Below, in pieces: positions 60,618 to 64,000 of a stretch of DNA of 64,000 nt. Source of the stretch: Streptomyces sp. C10-9-1 (GTDB lineage: Bacteria > Actinomycetota > Actinomycetes > Streptomycetales > Streptomycetaceae). Within the stretch, counting starts at the first letter, position 1. The number at the start of each line of letters is the position of its first letter. The stretch covers positions 307,877 to 371,876 of the forward strand of contig NZ_JANHKP010000005.1 in NCBI RefSeq assembly GCF_024497955.1, in the 5' to 3' direction. Below the pieces are notes generated by a model, which saw nothing but the letters and a program-made list of their open reading frames with translations, was not told where the DNA came from and ran no database searches. The position numbers and the translations under genes are program-made.

Positions 60618-60781
60618 CTTGTCAGCATGCTCCCGTGTCCCGGTGCTCCGCATCTTCGTGATCTCGGCCCGGGCGCCGTGGCGCGGGCCGGGGGGCCGGG
60701 CACCGGGGCCGGGCGGCCGCTCCGGATACGGGGGTGTTTGAGCTAGATTTGGGCACGGTCCGCACGACGAGGAGACATCAG

Positions 60782-61705
60782 GTGGCATCAGGGCAGCAGG
60801 CACGCGCTCAGGCCGCCGCGATCACGCGCGGCCGCCAGGAGCCCTTCGGCGACCCGGCTCCGGCCGACCGGGTGAGGGCGCTCTTCGGCAGCCGGCGCCT
60901 GTCCCCCGGGCAGCGCAGGATCGCCACGTACATCATCGACCACCTGACCGAGGCGGCGTTCCTGTCGATCACGGACCTGGCGGAACGGGTGGGTGTCAGC
61001 CAGCCGTCGGTGACGCGGTTCGCCACCTCGCTCGGCTACAGCGGATTCCCGGCCCTGCGGGAGGCCCTGCAGCCGATCGCGCTCAGCGCGGTCGCCGGGG
61101 CCCAGGAGACCCGGGAGCAGATCCGCCGCAACGAGCTCCAGGCGGCCGTCGACGCGGAGATCGAGAACCTGGAGAGCCTGCGCCGCGTGTTCGCGGACAC
61201 CGACAAGGTCCTCGACGTGGGCAGGGAGCTCGCCCGCTCGGTACCGCTGACGGTGGTGGGGCTGCGGATCTCGGTGTCGCTCGCCGAGTACTTCGCCTAC
61301 GCCGCGCGCCGTATCCACCCCGACGTGCGGCTGGTGACCCGCGGCGGGTCCGTCGCCTACGACGCGCTCCTGCAGTCGCGGGAGGCGGGCGGCAGCTGGG
61401 TGCTGGCCTACGCGATGCCGCGGCACGCCAACGAGACGCTGGCGGCCCTGCGGGCGGCTCGCAGCACCGGTCTGCGGGTCGCGCTGATCACCGACCTGAC
61501 GCTGGGACCGCTGGTCGAGGAGGCGGACGTGGCGTTGTCGGCGGGGACCGGCTCACGGCTGGTGTTCGACTCGTACTCGGCGCCCGGAGTGCTGTCGGCC
61601 GCCGTGCTCCAGGCGATGGCGGACGCGGACCCGGAGCGGACGCAGTCGCGTCTGGAAGGGTACGAGCAGGTCGCCGACCAGCACGACTTCTTCATCGCGG
61701 ACTGA
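60782..61705 (+). CDS. MurR/RpiR-family transcriptional regulator
   Basis: A 307-aa regulator. The N-terminal HTH_6 domain spans about 22-100 (RRLSPGQRRIATYIIDHLTE, ITDLAERVGVSQPSVTRFAT). The SIS sugar-phosphate-binding domain spans about 125-280 (LTVVGLRISVSLAEYFAYAA, LAYAMPRHANETLAALRAAR, VALITDLTLGPL). GAGGAG lies eight bases before the GTG at 60782; a GTG 48 bp upstream is possible but has no such site. Such proteins sense phosphorylated sugars or related metabolites. The target is unknown; an AT-rich palindrome downstream (61974-61987) is a candidate operator. Confidence 0.87.
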   Translation: MASGQQARAQAAAITRGRQEPFGDPAPADRVRALFGSRRLSPGQRRIATYIIDHLTEAAFLSITDLAERVGVSQPSVTRFATSLGYSGFPALREALQPIALSAVAGAQETREQIRRNELQAAVDAEIENLESLRRVFADTDKVLDVGRELARSVPLTVVGLRISVSLAEYFAYAARRIHPDVRLVTRGGSVAYDALLQSREAGGSWVLAYAMPRHANETLAALRAARSTGLRVALITDLTLGPLVEEADVALSAGTGSRLVFDSYSAPGVLSAAVLQAMADADPERTQSRLEGYEQVADQHDFFIAD

Positions 61706-62237
61706 TTCCCGCCCCCCGCGTCCCGCCGAGCGGACCGGTGCGCGCACGCTGCGGCGGCCCCCGGTCCGGGTCCCGGCCGCTCCGGGAGGACGGCCGGCGA
61801 GGACGGATCGGGTCTGCCGCCGCGGCGGACCGAGGGCCGGGCGACGGCGCCGCGTCCGGAGTCCGCGGGGCGGACCGTGACGCCCGCGAGGACCGGCGGC
61901 CCGGGGCTCCGCGCGGCAGTGATCTTCCCGTGTTTCCCGCCGGTTACCGGGGCATTTCCACCGTTCGACGTGCATGAAATTTTTCATACGCTTGCTTACT
62001 CGACGGTATATATATTTACTACTCCTGGCAGCCGGTCCTCCCGCCCCTCAGCGCGGAGGGGCCGCGCTCCCCAGAACACACGGTGTCGGCGCTCCCTCCT
62101 CGCGTCCGGCTCCGGTGTTCCACCCGGGCAACTCCGTCGTACCACGGATTGTCCCTTGGCGGTCCCGGTCAACCCCTGGGCCGGGACCGCCACAAGCCTC
62201 CTCACCGGAGCACCCCGCACCACCGGAAGCGACGACG
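61706..62237. other. Intergenic region with AT-rich promoter-like segment
   Basis: A 532-bp gap after the RpiR gene. The first 210 bp are GC-rich and featureless. Positions 61970-62025 are strikingly AT-rich, with the ATGAAA-TT-TTTCAT palindrome, a TTGCTT hexamer at 61992 and a TATATATATTTACT run. This is probably the promoter of the gene at 62238. The next 200 bp form an untranslated leader. An ATG inside the palindrome opens a frame but has no ribosome-binding site. Confidence 0.5.
61974..61987. promoter_or_regulatory. AT-rich palindrome, candidate RpiR-type operator
   Basis: ATGAAA-TT-TTTCAT has perfect 6-bp arms around a 2-base centre and stands out in this GC-rich DNA. It lies 0.27 kb after the RpiR gene and next to promoter-like sequence. 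Confidence 0.4.
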
Positions 62238-62648
62238 ATGCACCCGATCCACTCTGCCGTGGGCCCCGACTGGCCCTGCCAGGTGAAGTCGCCCGGCACG
62301 CACGACTGGGAGCGCACGGCCGCTCGGTGGCTGCGGGACCTGCTGCCGGCGAGGTACGCCGCCTACTCCCCGCTGACGCGCCACCACGTGCTGCTCGCGC
62401 GCCACGCCCGCATCCAGCTGGAGCACGAGATCCGGGCCGTGCGGGCGGCCCTGCAGACCTGCCGGGCGGAGCTTCCCCCGCTGGGCGTCGCCGAGGCGGT
62501 CATCGAGAACACCATCCGCATGTACGCCGCCGAGCTGGAGCAGCTCGGGCGTCTGGCGCGCAGCGTCCGCCTGGTCACCGAGGCCCTCCTCGCGGAGGCG
62601 GGGCCGAGCGTGCCGCGGCGGCGGGCGCCCGCGCAGCGGGCCTCCTGA
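62238..62648 (+). CDS. Helical protein of unknown function
   Basis: A 136-aa soluble protein; family not recognised. ATG 62238 (MHPIHSAVGPDWPCQ) is preceded by GGAAG at about eight bases. The N-terminal part, about 15-45, has THDWERTAARWLRDLLPARY. The rest is long helices (HHVLLARHARIQLEHEIRAV, then NTIRMYAAELEQLGRLARSV), suggesting a coiled or bundle structure, with a basic tail. It has two Cys and no signal peptide. The frame stays open upstream to 61974 but that extension has no coding character. It is convergent with opcA. Confidence 0.65.
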   Translation: MHPIHSAVGPDWPCQVKSPGTHDWERTAARWLRDLLPARYAAYSPLTRHHVLLARHARIQLEHEIRAVRAALQTCRAELPPLGVAEAVIENTIRMYAAELEQLGRLARSVRLVTEALLAEAGPSVPRRRAPAQRAS

Positions 62649-62681
62649 CGGCGGAGCCCCACCGCCCCCGGGGCGACCGGG

Positions 62682-63626
62682 TCAGGCGGCGCCCTCCGGC
62701 GCCGCCGGCGGCGCCACCACCTCGGCGTGCAGCGCGGCCTGGTAGGCCTCGTCCGGATCGAGCCGGCGCAGCTCCTCCGCGATCAGTTCGGCGGTGGTGC
62801 GCACCTTCAGTGCCAGGACGCGGTCGGGCTGACCGGGGATGGCCAGCCGGGCCACCGGGCCCTCGGGGCGGTCGATGTGGATCTCCCCTTCGCCGGTGCG
62901 CAGCCGCACCGCGGTCACCACGGGCCCTGCCGTGACGACCTGCTCGACGGGCACCCGCAGACGGGCGGCGAACCAGCGGGCGAGGAGTTCGGCGCTGGGG
63001 TTCTCGGCCTCGCTCTCCACGACGGCCGACAGCACCCGGACGCGGGCCTGGTCGAGGGCCGCCGCCAGCATCGAGCGCCAGGGCGTGAGGCGGGTCCAGG
63101 CGAGGTCGGTGTCCCCCGGCTCGTACCCCTCGGCGCGGGCCGCGAGTTCGCGCAGCGGGTCCTCCACCGCGTAGGCGTCGGTGATGCGCCGCTGGGCGAG
63201 GGCGCCGAGGGCGTCCTTCGCCGGGACCGCGGGGGCGTTGACCGGCCACCAGACCACCACGGGGGCGTCCGGCAGCAGCAGGGGCAGGACCACGGAGTCC
63301 GCCCGGTCGACGAGTTCGCCGCGCAGCCGCAGCAGGACGGTCTCCCCCGCGCCGGCGTCGCCGCCGAGGCGGACCTCCGCGTCGAGCCGTGCCTCGTGCC
63401 GGTCGCGGGGCGAGCGGGAGACGCGCTTGATGACCACCAGGGTGCGCGAGGGGTGCTCGCGGGAGGCGTCGCCCGCGGCCTTGATGGCGTCGTAGGCGTT
63501 CTCCTCGTCGGTGACGATGACGAGGGTGAGGACCATGCCGACGGCCGGGGTGCCGATCGCGCGGCGCCCCCGCACCAGCGCTTTGTTGATCTTTCCGGCC
63601 GTGGTGTCCGTGAGGTCGATCTTCAT
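62682..63626 (-). CDS. opcA: Glucose-6-phosphate dehydrogenase assembly protein OpcA
   Basis: A 314-aa protein of the OpcA family, which in cyanobacteria and actinobacteria supports assembly or redox activation of glucose-6-phosphate dehydrogenase. Recognisable parts are IDLTDTTAGKINKALVRGRR at the start, GMVLTLVIVTDEENAYDA, and LLLPDAPVVVWWPVNAPAVP (about 113-132). The ATG at 63626 overlaps the zwf stop by four bases, the usual zwf-opcA coupling. No catalytic residues are expected. 6-phosphogluconolactonase, often next, is not in the 33-bp gap before the convergent gene or beyond it. Confidence 0.95.
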   Translation of the reverse strand: MKIDLTDTTAGKINKALVRGRRAIGTPAVGMVLTLVIVTDEENAYDAIKAAGDASREHPSRTLVVIKRVSRSPRDRHEARLDAEVRLGGDAGAGETVLLRLRGELVDRADSVVLPLLLPDAPVVVWWPVNAPAVPAKDALGALAQRRITDAYAVEDPLRELAARAEGYEPGDTDLAWTRLTPWRSMLAAALDQARVRVLSAVVESEAENPSAELLARWFAARLRVPVEQVVTAGPVVTAVRLRTGEGEIHIDRPEGPVARLAIPGQPDRVLALKVRTTAELIAEELRRLDPDEAYQAALHAEVVAPPAAPEGAA

Positions 63627-64000
63627 GGCCTGCGCCAGCTCCGTCCGTCGCGTGCGAGCATCTCGTCGGCTTCCGCCGGGCCCCAGGTACCGGCAGCGTA
63701 CTGCGCGGGGCGCCCGTGCCGGGCCCAGAACTCCTCGACGGGGTCGAGGATCCTCCAGGACTGCTCGACCTCCCCGGTGCGCGGGAAGAGGTTGGAGTCG
63801 CCGAGCAGGACGTCCAGGATGAGCCGTTCGTAGGCCTCCGGGCTGGACTCGGTGAAGGACTCGCCGTACGCGAAGTCCATGGTGACATCGCGGAGTTCCA
63901 TGGAGGTGCCCGGCACCTTCGAGCCGAAGCGCAGCGTGACGCCCTCGTCCGGCTGGACGCGGACGACCAGGGCGTTCTCCCCGAGCTCGGCCGTGGCCGA
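63623..64000 (-). CDS. zwf: Glucose-6-phosphate 1-dehydrogenase, C-terminal part
   Basis: The last 125 codons of zwf; the start lies beyond the right edge. The enzyme oxidises glucose-6-phosphate with NADP+ in the first step of the oxidative pentose phosphate pathway. The visible part has VRVQPDEGVTLRFGSKVPG, MDFAYGESFTESSPEAYERL and LDVLLGDSNLFPRTGEVEQS. It then has PVEEFWARHGRPAQYAAGTW, the typical C-terminal sequence. Its stop overlaps the opcA start. Confidence 0.95.
   Translation of the reverse strand, partial: SATAELGENALVVRVQPDEGVTLRFGSKVPGTSMELRDVTMDFAYGESFTESSPEAYERLILDVLLGDSNLFPRTGEVEQSWRILDPVEEFWARHGRPAQYAAGTWGPAEADEMLARDGRSWRRP

Noticed and set aside
61974..62237. ATG at 61974 as the start of the unknown gene (88 extra residues)
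   Set aside because: It lies inside an AT-rich palindrome, has no ribosome-binding site, and the extension is Pro/Arg-rich non-coding-like sequence.
1..64000. tRNA, rRNA, CRISPR arrays, insertion sequences, origin of replication
   Set aside because: I looked for cloverleaf-type sequences, regularly spaced repeats, transposase motifs and DnaA-box clusters and found none I could support.

Overview
The window looks like chromosomal DNA of a Streptomyces species or a very close relative. The sequence is extremely GC-rich with strong third-position GC bias, GTG/TTG starts are common, and many proteins belong to families largely confined to streptomycetes (DUF6158, DUF5133, DUF6458, DUF6479, DUF6777, streptophobe, SARP, streptogrisins, partner-switching ATPases). 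I see no tRNA, rRNA, insertion sequence, prophage block or CRISPR array. About 61 protein genes are called; both edge genes are cut.

Layout. 1-5.6 kb (minus strand): truncated secreted phosphodiester glycosidase, LAxTG cell-wall protein, DUF6328 membrane protein, transketolase, small DUF6458 protein. 5.9-11.7 kb (plus): methylmalonyl-CoA mutase operon mutA-mutB-meaB, then a DJ-1/PfpI protein. 11.7-16.4 kb: stress-control block with two SigB/SigF-type sigma factors, two RsbW-type ATPases, a STAS anti-anti-sigma factor and small stress-type proteins. Three GNNT-N15-GGGTAC promoters lie in and beside it. 16.5-24.8 kb: FUSC transporter, VOC protein, two LysR regulators, a Kht-type K+/H+ antiporter pair and a streptogrisin C-like protease with a chitin-binding domain. 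24.9-29.9 kb: PAS-GAF-PP2C phosphatase, small membrane protein, ClC chloride protein coupled to a K+ channel. 30.2-32.3 kb: PTS-dependent dihydroxyacetone kinase dhaKLM. 32.4-35.2 kb: cobalamin riboswitch and cobalt transporter cbiMNQO. 35.5-38.8 kb: large SARP/AfsR-type regulator. 39-46.5 kb: nagB behind a DasR operator (dre), a cytoplasmic amidase, an aldehyde dehydrogenase, a streptogrisin B-like protease and a further ATPase. 46.8-52.5 kb: FHA-FHA-ABC exporter, a protein with Thr-Arg-Leu repeats, a Ser/Thr kinase and a streptophobe membrane protein. 52.7-58 kb: DUF6777 and DUF6479 proteins and a three-subunit molybdenum hydroxylase. 58-64 kb: second PP2C phosphatase, RpiR regulator, unknown gene, opcA and truncated zwf.

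How the genes connect. Cobalt uptake under B12 control can supply the cofactor of the mutase encoded in the same window. Phosphatases, ATPases, STAS protein and sigma factors are the parts of a partner-switching network. The kinase, repeat protein and FHA-ABC transporter form a compact phospho-signalling unit resembling mycobacterial PknF-Rv1747; its repeat protein is the most novel item here. Four genes have a TANNNT box placed exactly for leaderless transcription, including mutA and the FHA-ABC gene.
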